NCBI GenBank assembly: GCA_030049955.1
Contig: JASIJX010000483.1
Location: 1-7,910 of the forward strand
Source: Acidobacteriaceae bacterium
GTDB taxonomy: Bacteria; Acidobacteriota; Terriglobia; Terriglobales; Acidobacteriaceae
Reading direction: 5' to 3'
DNA length: 7,910 bases
Below are positions 1-6,702 of this stretch, one piece after another. A model generated the notes under the pieces. The model ran no database searches. It saw only the letters and a program-made list of their open reading frames with translations, and was not told the DNA's origin. Both the position numbers and the translations under genes were made by a program. Numbering within the stretch: the stretch's first letter is position 1; each line of letters opens with the position of its first letter.

Positions 1-303
1 TGGTGCGTCAGTCTGCAAATAGTAGGTCGGAGCGTTATCACCCGAGTTCTCATACGACCATTGCTGTTGCAGCGGAATCCCAAAAAGCGCGACACGGCCG
101 ACCTTGGTACCCATAATCTTCAGAAAGTCGTGAATGTCCGTGCCTTCCTGAATGTAGTTGGTAAGGTGAAAGTGGCTGTCGTTGAACTCGTATTGATTGG
201 AAGACTGTGCGACACCCGGCGCACACAGCGCCAGCAGCAAAAGACACACGCCCGAAACGGCTAGAGCCCATTGATGACGCCGCGATTCAGGCTTATCTTT
301 CAT
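1..303 (-). CDS. Exported amidohydrolase-like protein, N-terminal part (gene runs off the left edge)
   Basis: The 101 visible codons begin at ATG 303, with GGAG six bases upstream. Residues 1-32 form a Sec signal peptide: basic start (KDK, RR), hydrophobic core around WALAVSGVCLLLLALC, likely cleavage after GVA before QSS. The mature protein opens with NDSHFHLTNYIQEG; the D-x-H-x-H pattern (His 44 and His 46) is the usual first metal-ligand pair at the end of strand 1 in amidohydrolase-superfamily TIM barrels. The reading GTKVGRVALFGIPLQQQW fits the following strand/helix. The rest of the barrel and the remaining metal ligands lie outside the window, so substrate and activity are unknown. The Cys in the signal core is preceded by Leu, not a lipobox residue, so a soluble periplasmic protein is more likely than a lipoprotein. 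It lies 59 bp after the upstream porin gene and is probably the fourth gene of the same transcript. Confidence 0.72.
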   Translation of the reverse strand, partial: MKDKPESRRHQWALAVSGVCLLLLALCAPGVAQSSNQYEFNDSHFHLTNYIQEGTDIHDFLKIMGTKVGRVALFGIPLQQQWSYENSGDNAPTYYLQTDAP

Positions 304-362
304 AGGAGTCTCCGCAATTGAGCGCCCAGCATCTTACTCCGGTTCCATCTTCCGAGGAGCCG

Positions 363-2027
363 TCAAAATGCCATCTCTAAATTTGTGTAGAAGATCGGCC
401 CAGTGCCACCAAAGGCAAATGGAACCGACGTGTAGCCTACCGGGGATCTGTACAAGTAGAGAAACTCGGTGTTCCAACGGATGACACGGTTCTTGTACGG
501 AAAATAGTTCACTCCCGCGCGAAAGTCCCAAGGGCGGCCGTAATTGCCAATGACCTCTGATCCTCCAACATAGCCTTGCAGAGTCTTGGGAATCGCCATT
601 GCGGAAGCCTGAAGCTGATACCCGCGATCGAAGTTAGGGCGCAGAACAGACGTTCCGGCCCCCTGGAAATTGCTCAGCCAGTGTAGATAGAATTCCCCCT
701 CGAGTGCGTAGCCGTGATACTTAATTCCGCCGTCGAAACACGTCATCTTGTATATGGCGTCGGTAACGGTAATTCCAGGTCCGAAAAGGTTCGGGGTGAA
801 GATGATGCTTCCGTCCGATAGCCTGAGCTGAGTGTTATCGGGATCTTGGGTGTTGGGCTGGCTCTGCTTGTTTTCCTTGCTATAGGTAAAGTGGCCGGCT
901 AACCGAGTTGCGACCTTTTCATGGTCCTCAAAATCGCCCCACCCCCCGCCGAATTCGCCGGTTGTCGGCATCCAGACAAGTGCGGTCGCATTGGTTTGAA
1001 AGTAGTTCGGAAGCTGGGCGGCGCTCACACCGAGCGTGCTCAGGTTGTTAGCGATCATGCTCTGATAGACCAATCCCTTCATGAGCGCGCCCGAGACCTT
1101 GACACCGGAAGAATAAGAAGGTCGCATGTACTCGTCGGCAATCAGGCGACTATCCACACTGAGCCAAAACGGAAAATTGCCTTCAACCGAGCGTGTGCCC
1201 GGCAGCGAATAGATCCCAGCGCCCACCGCGAAGTACTTATCAAAGATGTAATTCAGGTTGCCGGCAAGTACCACCTGTGCGCCTAGGCCTTGATTGGGGT
1301 TGGAAGTCCACGCGTAAAGAAAATAACGAAATTTCTGGCTCATTATCCAGCCCAGAAACTTGATCTGTAATTTGTTTAGCTGGAAGTCCTGGCGCAGCTG
1401 AATATCGGTTGTAACACCGAAAGCGCTCGTGTAGGTTGGCTGCAGCGCCCTCTGATTCAAGTAGCGCCCGTAAGTGTAGATACTTATATTCAAATCGCCG
1501 TGATCCGTCTCAGCGACTTTGAAGCCTAGATTCTCCTTGTAAGTGCCCCAGTTCGTCTCCCCCTCGGATTCCTGCGCCAGTTCCGCAGGCGTCGCGGGTA
1601 GACCGAACGAGGGCGACGGTTTTTTAATCCAGCTAAAGGATGCCTTCCGCGGTCCCGGTTCGTCCGAAGATCCCGAGTCCGTTATCGCGCCAGAACTGGT
1701 TTCTTCAGCAACGGCAGTCCGGAGTGCCTGAACCGTTGCTTCTGCCTCTGCTGTTTGGGCCGCTTGCGCAGCGTCCGGCTGTCCTGCCAAGGCACGCCGC
1801 AGAGTCATGATCTGATCCATCAACTCGCGATTCTGCTTTTCAAGCAGTTCGTTCTGCTGAACCAACTGATCGACTTTCTTCAGAACCTGTTCCGTGGTTG
1901 GAGGATTAGCCGCCTCATCGCGCTCAGGAGAATTGACCGATTGCGCATTGGCAAAGCCTCCGCAATACGCAATCACAATCATGATGCTGGCCTTGAGAAG
2001 ACCTCGTCGTGCAGCAAATCGCTCCAC
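363..2027 (-). CDS. Outer-membrane beta-barrel (porin-like) protein with N-terminal coiled coil
   Basis: A 554-residue protein. I start it at GTG 2027 because a perfect AGGAGG (2040-2035) sits seven bases upstream; the frame stays open to an ATG at 2069, but that start has no ribosome site and would put a poor leader before the signal peptide. Residues 1-28 are a signal peptide (RFAARRGLLK, a hydrophobic run, then GGFANA before QS). Residues about 45-80 are heptad-like and charged (QVLKKVDQLVQQNELLEKQN), a probable periplasmic coiled coil. An Ala/Ser/Pro-rich linker follows to about residue 175. The remainder alternates polar and aromatic residues in short strands typical of an outer-membrane barrel, and the chain ends in MAF, the C-terminal Phe recognised by the BAM machinery. 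It resembles coiled-coil porins in plan, but I cannot assign a named family or substrate. It lies 87 bp after the glutaminase gene and 59 bp before the amidohydrolase gene. Confidence 0.8.
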   Translation of the reverse strand: MERFAARRGLLKASIMIVIAYCGGFANAQSVNSPERDEAANPPTTEQVLKKVDQLVQQNELLEKQNRELMDQIMTLRRALAGQPDAAQAAQTAEAEATVQALRTAVAEETSSGAITDSGSSDEPGPRKASFSWIKKPSPSFGLPATPAELAQESEGETNWGTYKENLGFKVAETDHGDLNISIYTYGRYLNQRALQPTYTSAFGVTTDIQLRQDFQLNKLQIKFLGWIMSQKFRYFLYAWTSNPNQGLGAQVVLAGNLNYIFDKYFAVGAGIYSLPGTRSVEGNFPFWLSVDSRLIADEYMRPSYSSGVKVSGALMKGLVYQSMIANNLSTLGVSAAQLPNYFQTNATALVWMPTTGEFGGGWGDFEDHEKVATRLAGHFTYSKENKQSQPNTQDPDNTQLRLSDGSIIFTPNLFGPGITVTDAIYKMTCFDGGIKYHGYALEGEFYLHWLSNFQGAGTSVLRPNFDRGYQLQASAMAIPKTLQGYVGGSEVIGNYGRPWDFRAGVNYFPYKNRVIRWNTEFLYLYRSPVGYTSVPFAFGGTGPIFYTNLEMAF

Positions 2028-2034
2028 GGTACAT

Positions 2035-2040
2035 CCTCCT
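2035..2040 (-). promoter_or_regulatory. Ribosome binding site that fixes the GTG start of the porin-like gene
   Basis: AGGAGG read on the minus strand, seven bases before GTG 2027. It is the strongest Shine-Dalgarno in the window and decides the start against the in-frame ATGs at 2069 and 2066, which lack one. Confidence 0.8.
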
Positions 2041-2114
2041 GGCGCGCTTTGAGCGACGTGCACCATCATGCCGAAACTGGCCCGCTCACCCCAGACCGCT
2101 CGCAGTAAGCAGTC

Positions 2115-3194
2115 TTACCGTTCTGCAGAAACGTTGCTTCCCGTTAGTTCGACCGAAGTTGGGGAATAGAGATCGTAGTTCAATCTCTGAGAGACGTACT
2201 CGATCACCTTTTGAGCCTTCACGCTATTTCCAGCCTCATCTAGCGGGGGAGCAAAGACAACGATGGCTCCCTTGCCTGGAGCAATTGCCACGATCCCGCC
2301 GCCAACGCCGCTCTTTGCCGGCAGGCCTACTTTCCACGCCCAGGCACCCGAGCCGTCATAAAGGCCCTCCATCGCCATCGTGCTGAGAATGTGAGGAACA
2401 TTTTCAGGCTTGATGACCTGTTCGCCTGTCGCGGGATTAACCCCGTTGTTCGCCAGCGTGGCTCCCATGCGCGCAAGTTGCACTGCATTTACGCCCACGG
2501 AGCACTGCTTGGTGTAAATATCGACTGACTCAAAGGGATCGGCATAGATCCGGTCATACTTGGCCAGAAGATACGACAGCGCCTTGTTTCCGGTATTTGT
2601 GGCTGCTTCTGACTTGTAAACCTCTTCGATGAGCTTCAGTCTCTCTCCCGCCGCCCGGCTATAGAAATCGAGGATCTTGTTCCACTTCTCATCTGCGGTA
2701 GCTCCGGAAATAAGGCTGGTAGTTGCAATAGCTCCTGCATTTACATACGGATTGCCGGTGTGAGTCGGCATATCCACCACGGCCTCTGGTGAATTGAAAG
2801 GTCGTCCCGTCGGTTCGGATCCGATCTTTTGGAAAACCGTGTCGGCTCCTAGTTCATTCATGGCCAGCGCGAGAGTAAACACCTTGGAGATCGACTGGAT
2901 GGAGAATGAGTATTTGACGTCACCTACTGTAAAGACCTGATCGTCAGTGGTGACAATCGCGATTCCAAATAACTTCGAGTCCACCTGGGCAAGATAAGGA
3001 ATGTAGTCGGCATTCTTTCCGCTCGTGTCACCCTTGAATTTCTCGTATGCCTCGCGAACTACCCGCTCAACCACCTCCCGCTTGGGAGCAACCGGGCTCG
3101 CCTCATTATTCTGGGCCACTGTCTGCGCCGAGAGTACGCTCCCTGAAAACGCCACTGACAAAAGCAATGCCATCGAAATTCGTCGCGTGATCAT
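2115..3194 (-). CDS. glsA: Exported glutaminase (serine-type, GlsA family)
   Basis: Hydrolyses L-glutamine to L-glutamate and ammonia. The 359-residue protein starts at ATG 3194 with AGGAG six bases upstream; the frame is open back to 3407, but that part overlaps the end of the preceding gene and has no signal or ribosome site. Family signatures are clear: SIQSISKVFTL with the nucleophile/base pair Ser101-x-x-Lys104 (SxxK, as in the beta-lactamase fold), NPYVNAGAIA at about 148-157, YTKQCSVGVNAVQLARMG from about 227, and the GLPAKSGVGGGI loop with KSG at about 294-296, equivalent to the KTG motif. Unlike the usual cytosolic enzyme of about 310 residues, it has a Sec signal peptide (residues 1-23, cleavage near VLSA before QTVAQ) and a polar C-terminal tail of some 20 residues, so it should act in the periplasm. 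It sits between two outer-membrane protein genes, suggesting that glutamine or related amides entering through a channel are deaminated before uptake. All catalytic motifs are intact. Confidence 0.95.
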   Translation of the reverse strand: MITRRISMALLLSVAFSGSVLSAQTVAQNNEASPVAPKREVVERVVREAYEKFKGDTSGKNADYIPYLAQVDSKLFGIAIVTTDDQVFTVGDVKYSFSIQSISKVFTLALAMNELGADTVFQKIGSEPTGRPFNSPEAVVDMPTHTGNPYVNAGAIATTSLISGATADEKWNKILDFYSRAAGERLKLIEEVYKSEAATNTGNKALSYLLAKYDRIYADPFESVDIYTKQCSVGVNAVQLARMGATLANNGVNPATGEQVIKPENVPHILSTMAMEGLYDGSGAWAWKVGLPAKSGVGGGIVAIAPGKGAIVVFAPPLDEAGNSVKAQKVIEYVSQRLNYDLYSPTSVELTGSNVSAER

Positions 3195-3271
3195 CCTGAT
3201 CTCCTTTTCCTCGCTTGCAATCAGGGCCGTTCGATTTCTCCGGGATCGGCTTGGACCAGCATTCCGTATCC

Positions 3272-4846
3272 TCACTTCGCGGGAGCGGTGTATGGGACCT
3301 CCTTCGAGTAGATGTATTTGAACGAGAACTGCAACTTGTAGTCGTTGTAGTTCCAACCGTCGCTGAAGTTGACTCGTCGGCCAAACTGAAACTCGCCGCC
3401 CATCCACACGTTTTTAACGGGGTAATAGATAAGGTTTGCGAGCGCATAGTCCCCCTGATGAAAATCAGCCCCAAGCTCCTCAGGCGAGTTGGAGATATTC
3501 TCATAGGAGTAACCGAACGTGGTGCTGAACTTGTCAGACCATTCGTGATCGTCAAACGCGACAATGCCGAGAACCGGAAGTGGGACTCCAGTAATGGGGT
3601 TGATGGAATTACCGGGATTAGCCTTGGCTCCGACGTCAATTGGAGCGTCGTTCATGTAGTTCTCTATTCCATGCCCGTAGACCACCTGGAACCGTCCGGT
3701 ATCGTGCTTTTCGAACTTCGCAACTCCGCTTGTGTTCACGCCCCAGCCAAGTACCGTGCCATGAATATTCGACGTAGGAGTTGCAGCCAGATCCACCCAG
3801 CTGATCTTTCTGAAGATTGCCGCCACCTGCAGATGCCCGCCCTCGCCACCCCAACGCCCTTGCACAGAGAGGTCGGGCAATGTGAACTGAGGCGTTACAC
3901 CTGCCAACTCAATTCGGCCCGCGTAAACACCGCCGTCAGCACTTGCGCCGGGGCGCTCAGCGGCAATCATGACGTCGCTTTCACCCCTCTTGTAAGGCGT
4001 CCAACGAAACTGCAAGTTGCGAAAGAAAACCATTCCGTTCGGTCCCCAGTACTCCAGCGAGTTTGGGAATACATCCGGGTCCATAAACGGGCTCCATGTT
4101 TGTCCTGCGCCGAAGTGACCTAGCTCGCCCCATGCTTGGCGAAGGCGAAATGTGGTCTGGCCTTGATCGACCCCAACGCCGAACAGCTCAAATTCGAAGA
4201 TTGTCTTCAGATCGCCGTGGCTGGTTGGGTAGTTGCTCTTGACGCCGAATCGCGTCTGGCGAACGCTGAAGAAGACGTTACCGCTCGGACCGAACTCATT
4301 GAACGAAGCCGGCAGCTTGGTCGGGCGCATAACGTCGAACCAGTTAGGATCGATCTGCCCAAAGTTGTAGCCGGAATCAAGCATCGTGAAGCCATAAAGC
4401 TCGATAGTTCCTTCGGGGGCCGGCGTGATCTCGTGCTCTGACGGTTCTTGGGGCGGTTCCGCTGGAGGCTCTTGTGGACTAGGGTTCGACCCTGCTGAAG
4501 GCTCAACTCCCGCAGCTGGAACGTTGCTTGAGCCCGGCGGTATCTTAGGCATCGACAGGGCAACGACCGGCAGTACTCCGGCTATGGGCTGCACTGGCCG
4601 CTGCGCCTCGGTTGTCATCGACGCAACTTGGCGATCCAATGCCTCCTTCGCTTTCAGTGCATTGATCTCCTCCCTCACTTCCTCCATCGATGCTTCCAAT
4701 TGCTGGAGCTTCTCTTCGAGCTGTTGAACCTCAGGGTTAGTGGCATCCTGAGCGCGACCTCGAACAGGCAGAATCAAATTGGTGAGTATCAAGAAAAATG
4801 CTATAAAGAACGCCCTCGACAAGGAGGCTGGAGAATTGCCTCTCAT
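3272..4846 (-). CDS. DcaP-like outer-membrane channel protein
   Basis: A 524-residue protein from ATG 4846, preceded by GAGGTGA five bases upstream; another ATG at 4850 is out of frame. Residues 1-32 are a signal peptide (core FFIAFFLILTNLILPV, cleavage near GRA before QD). Residues about 37-70 form a coiled coil (QQLEEKLQQLEASMEEVREE). A Pro/Ser/Glu-rich linker covers about 95-145. From about 146 the barrel begins with GTIELYGFTMLDSGYNFGQI, followed by VRQTRFGVKSNYPTSHGDLK, FEFELFG, FRLRQAWGELGHFGAGQTWS and LEYWGPNGMVFFRNLQFRW, an order typical of the DcaP family of trimeric porins. The known Acinetobacter DcaP prefers anionic substrates such as dicarboxylates; the substrate here is inferred only. 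The last predicted strand (LQFSFKYIY) is followed by a short tail ending in PAK, so the usual terminal aromatic residue is missing. It is the first gene of the minus-strand cluster, 77 bp ahead of the glutaminase. Confidence 0.85.
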   Translation of the reverse strand: MRGNSPASLSRAFFIAFFLILTNLILPVRGRAQDATNPEVQQLEEKLQQLEASMEEVREEINALKAKEALDRQVASMTTEAQRPVQPIAGVLPVVALSMPKIPPGSSNVPAAGVEPSAGSNPSPQEPPAEPPQEPSEHEITPAPEGTIELYGFTMLDSGYNFGQIDPNWFDVMRPTKLPASFNEFGPSGNVFFSVRQTRFGVKSNYPTSHGDLKTIFEFELFGVGVDQGQTTFRLRQAWGELGHFGAGQTWSPFMDPDVFPNSLEYWGPNGMVFFRNLQFRWTPYKRGESDVMIAAERPGASADGGVYAGRIELAGVTPQFTLPDLSVQGRWGGEGGHLQVAAIFRKISWVDLAATPTSNIHGTVLGWGVNTSGVAKFEKHDTGRFQVVYGHGIENYMNDAPIDVGAKANPGNSINPITGVPLPVLGIVAFDDHEWSDKFSTTFGYSYENISNSPEELGADFHQGDYALANLIYYPVKNVWMGGEFQFGRRVNFSDGWNYNDYKLQFSFKYIYSKEVPYTAPAK

Positions 4847-4873
4847 TCATTTCACCTCGCGGAGGACCTTTGC

Positions 4874-4889
4874 GCCTGCGATTGCAGGC
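4874..4889 (-). promoter_or_regulatory. Small hairpin in the leader of the minus-strand cluster
   Basis: GCCTGC-GATT-GCAGGC: a perfect 6-bp stem with a 4-base loop, lying just at or after the predicted transcription start and about 28 bases before the DcaP-like start codon. It could stabilise the 5' end of the mRNA or be a second protein site. No T-run follows, so it is not an obvious attenuator. Confidence 0.35.
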
Positions 4890-4897
4890 TGGAATCT

Positions 4898-4926
4898 TAT
4901 ATAAGCCGTCCAACTCTTCGCATCAA
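4898..4926 (-). promoter_or_regulatory. Candidate sigma-70-type promoter of the minus-strand cluster
   Basis: On the minus strand, TTGATG (4926-4921; 4 of 6 to TTGACA) is followed after 17 bp by TATATA (4903-4898; 4 of 6 to TATAAT). The better -10, TATAAG (4901-4896; 5 of 6), would give a 19-bp spacer. The start point would be near 4890, giving a leader of about 44 nt before ATG 4846. The -35 abuts the 18-bp palindrome. Confidence 0.45.
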
Positions 4927-4943
4927 CTGTCATTTCTGACAGT
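4926..4943. promoter_or_regulatory. 18-bp interrupted palindrome, probable operator
   Basis: ACTGTCA-TTTC-TGACAGT has perfect 7-bp arms around a 4-bp centre. It touches the -35 of the candidate leftward promoter, where a dimeric regulator could block or recruit RNA polymerase. The regulator is not identifiable from the window. The small XRE protein further right is not an obvious candidate because its own upstream boxes have a different sequence (CTATAG). Confidence 0.55.
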
Positions 4944-5239
4944 GGTCGCGCTTGAGTTATTCCAGGTATCATGTGGTTCGAGTTGTGACCTCAGTCAGCC
5001 TCGGAACGAACCAGCTTGTCCAAACCACTCCGATTGATCAATCTCCGATATAGGTATGGAGAGTAGTCGCTCAAGCCTGAAGAAGGTTGAATACCTCGTC
5101 CACTTGATTTGAATGGCACTCTATATATTTCTTGCTTCTTAAAAGCCTTGCCCTTTGGCTCTGTTACGGACTCTAGGGGAGTGTGCTATCTAGTGGGTGT
5201 CTGCTCAAGCAACCCCAAAAGCCTCGGAGCATCCCATGC

Positions 5240-5244
5240 GGAGG
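5240..5244 (+). promoter_or_regulatory. Ribosome binding site that fixes the start of the membrane-protein gene
   Basis: GGAGG seven bases before ATG 5252. It favours this start over the upstream in-frame GTG at 5183, whose GGGGAG lies only one base away and is too close to work. Confidence 0.7.
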
Positions 5245-5251
5245 TTTCGGG

Positions 5252-6466
5252 ATGGCGCCAATGCAGGGTTCTTCCGACCAGGATTCGCCTTGGTTGAGGA
5301 GAAATCACTTCGGCGAAAGGGCCCACGATTTCTCTCTGATGCTGGGTGGCCCGCTTCACCAACTCTTTCGGAAGTCGCATCTCAGCGGAGACGCCGGGGA
5401 ACACTTGCAATGGCGGGTCGTGGTTATCTCCTTGATCGCGTGGTTGCCATTGTTGATTCTCGCCAGCTCTGAAAAAGCAGGTTTGATTTCATTTCTCAAA
5501 GATGTTGAAGTGCATGCCCGCCTTCTCGTTGCGCTGCCAATCTTGACCGCCGGGGAGTTGGTCGTTAATTGGTGGACACGTTCCGCGGTACGGACTTTCG
5601 TCAAGCGGCGCCTCATCTTGCCCAGTGACCTGCCCCGCTTAGACAAGGCAATCGAGTCGGCGCTGAGGTTGCTCAATTCCAAAGTCGCCCAAGTCGCATT
5701 ATTGACTCTTGTGTATTCGGTCGGACTCTGGCTCTGGGGGAATCGAGTCCCGATACAGACGGCGACTTGGTATGGGATGCCCATCGGGCGCTGGCATCTG
5801 ACTCCGGCCGGGTACTGGTACGTGTTTGTGAGCATCCCGATTGTCCAGTTTCTGCTTCTGTCCTGGTATCTGAGGTTCTTTGTCTGGTATCGCTTTCTCT
5901 GGCAGGTTTCCAAAATCAAATTGAATCTCATCTCGACCCATCCGGATCACCGCGCTGGACTCGGCTTTCTGGGCAGGAGTGCATACGCTTTCGGCCCCAT
6001 CCTCTTCGCGCAGGGCGCCATGCTCGCCGGCGTTGTGGCCAGCCGCGTTCTTTACAGGGGTGAAGCCCTGATGTCTTTCAAGCTGCAGATCGGCGGTTTT
6101 GTAGCATTTTTCGTTCTGGTAGTTCTTGGTCCACTTCTGATGTTTAGTCCGCAGATGGCTGAGACAAAGATGAAGGGACTGGCGAAATATGGACAGCTCG
6201 GGCAGACCTATGTTGAAGATTTTGAGCGGAAATGGGATGACCAGGGTCCCACTCCTGTCCCGGATCTTCTTGGAACTTCTGACATCCAAAGCCTGGCAGA
6301 TCTCTCTAACAGCTACAGCATCGTGAGCTCGATGCGTATCGTCCCCTTCGGTCTCAACGACATAACCCGTTTGGCCGCAACTACGGCAGCTCCTTTTTTG
6401 CCTCTGCTGCTCACGATCTTTTCTGTGGAAGAACTCTTCATCCGCCTTATCAAGGTAATCTTTTGA
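5252..6466 (+). CDS. Multi-pass inner-membrane protein of unnamed family
   Basis: A 404-residue protein; I do not recognise a named domain. Hydrophobic segments lie at about 56-72 (VVVISLIAWLPLLILAS), 91-108, 147-163, 188-215, 246-268, 281-300 and 378-400, so six or seven membrane spans with a hydrophilic N-terminus of about 50 residues. Two cytoplasm-like parts stand out: a His/Asp motif, STHPDHRAGLGFLG (HPDH at 230-233), between spans 4 and 5, and a soluble stretch of about 75 residues between the last two spans. That stretch contains YVEDFERKW, LLGTSDIQSLADLSNSY and MRIVPFGLNDITRLAA. My recollection is that HPDxxGGLGFL-type membrane proteins occur as hypothetical proteins in several proteobacteria, but no function is known to me. 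It stands alone, divergent from the porin/glutaminase cluster and upstream of an XRE regulator. The HPDH residues could bind a metal or be a loop signature; this is speculation. Confidence 0.8.
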   Translation: MAPMQGSSDQDSPWLRRNHFGERAHDFSLMLGGPLHQLFRKSHLSGDAGEHLQWRVVVISLIAWLPLLILASSEKAGLISFLKDVEVHARLLVALPILTAGELVVNWWTRSAVRTFVKRRLILPSDLPRLDKAIESALRLLNSKVAQVALLTLVYSVGLWLWGNRVPIQTATWYGMPIGRWHLTPAGYWYVFVSIPIVQFLLLSWYLRFFVWYRFLWQVSKIKLNLISTHPDHRAGLGFLGRSAYAFGPILFAQGAMLAGVVASRVLYRGEALMSFKLQIGGFVAFFVLVVLGPLLMFSPQMAETKMKGLAKYGQLGQTYVEDFERKWDDQGPTPVPDLLGTSDIQSLADLSNSYSIVSSMRIVPFGLNDITRLAATTAAPFLPLLLTIFSVEELFIRLIKVIF

Positions 6467-6474
6467 AGATCTCG

Positions 6475-6497
6475 TGCGCCCTTGACCCATGGGCGCA
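6475..6497 (+). terminator. Hairpin just after the membrane-protein gene, possible terminator
   Basis: TGCGCCC (6475-6481) pairs perfectly with GGGCGCA (6491-6497) around a 9-base loop, starting 9 bases after the TGA. No T-run follows (ACGCGTCTGG), so it is at best a weak or factor-assisted terminator. Confidence 0.35.
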
Positions 6498-6633
6498 ACG
6501 CGTCTGGTGTTGGAAGTGGGAAACTGCGGCCGCCAAAAAGAGAATCTGATAAAGGAAAGGCAACCTTGACACCAGTGACCTGCTCATAGAAAGTCGGCTT
6601 TGGGGTAGATTGGTACCGCAGAATCAGGGAGGC

Positions 6634-6679
6634 ATGACCACTATAGTGGCTGGCCTCTATAGTGCTGGCCTCTATAGTG
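6634..6679 (+). repeat. Tandem CTATAG-box array, probable autoregulatory operator
   Basis: Two identical adjacent 15-mers, CTGGCCTCTATAGTG (6650-6664 and 6665-6679), follow a third, divergent copy (6634-6648, 12 of 15 matches, then one extra G). The first copy is extended into a perfect 12-bp palindrome CCACTATAGTGG (6638-6649). The CTATAG cores lie at 6641, 6657 and 6672, so 16 and 15 bp apart, about one and a half helical turns. The array ends 15 bp before the ATG at 6694 and covers the likely promoter (-35 ATGACC at 6634-6639, -10 TATAGT at 6658-6663, spacer 18). ACTATAGT resembles the ACT-N-AGT layout of controller-protein C-boxes. Confidence 0.65.
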
Positions 6680-6682
6680 TGC

Positions 6683-6702
6683 AAGGACGAACGATGTAGG
6701 GA
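6683..6702 (+). promoter_or_regulatory. Ribosome site with start-stop codon pair ahead of the XRE gene
   Basis: AAGGA (6683-6687), six bases, then ATG (6694-6696) directly followed by TAG (6697-6699), GGA, and the GTG (6703) that opens the HTH frame. The ATG is in frame with the gene. The GTG itself has no Shine-Dalgarno at a workable distance, so translation may depend on termination at TAG and re-initiation three bases later. Confidence 0.55.

Larger units (their letters stand above)
4847..5251. other. Divergent intergenic region with regulatory structure, no gene
   Basis: About 400 bp between the DcaP-like gene (leftward) and the membrane-protein gene (rightward). No frame here looks coding; the open frames at 4628-4939 and 5109-5297 are weak and have no start signals. 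It holds the minus-strand promoter candidate, the 18-bp palindrome, and a hairpin in the minus-strand leader (described separately). It also holds a wider inverted repeat, TGGTTCG (4974-4980) against CGAACCA (5007-5013). For the plus strand I find no convincing promoter: TATATT at 5124-5129 has only TTGATT at 5104-5109, with a 14-bp spacer that is too short. Confidence 0.6.
6467..6702. other. Intergenic region upstream of the XRE gene
   Basis: Holds the hairpin at 6475-6497, a perfect TTGACA (6566-6571) with only a poor TAGAAA 15 bp downstream, and the CTATAG array. A minus-strand open frame (6313-6684) runs through it, but it repeats TIEAS because it reads the array and then lies antisense to the membrane-protein gene. 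I treat it as non-coding. Confidence 0.5.

Noticed and set aside
211..303. Lipoprotein signal in the amidohydrolase-like protein (Cys 28 in its signal core)
   Set aside because: The residue before the Cys is Leu, not Gly/Ala/Ser as a lipobox needs, and an ordinary cleavage site follows.
3195..3407. N-terminal extension of the glutaminase frame to ATG 3407
   Set aside because: It overlaps the end of the DcaP-like gene in another frame, lacks a ribosome site, and would bury the signal peptide 71 residues inside.
3215..4123. Plus-strand open frame of 302 codons antisense to the DcaP-like gene
   Set aside because: The minus-strand frame has a signal peptide, clear porin motifs and a ribosome site. 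The antisense frame has none and mirrors the codon pattern of the real gene.
5114..5135. Sigma-54 promoter: TGGCAC at 5114-5119 and TTGC at 5132-5135
   Set aside because: The two elements are 12 bp apart; the consensus needs 5.
5183..5251. GTG 5183 as the start of the membrane-protein gene
   Set aside because: The purine run is one base from the codon, while ATG 5252 has GGAGG at seven bases.
5699..6490. Minus-strand frame of 263 codons antisense to the membrane-protein gene
   Set aside because: Highly charged, low-plausibility sequence opposite a gene with a good ribosome site and regular membrane spans.
6313..6684. Minus-strand frame of 123 codons ending over the XRE promoter
   Set aside because: It starts inside the CTATAG array (reads TIEAS twice), has no ribosome site, and its second half is antisense to the membrane-protein gene.
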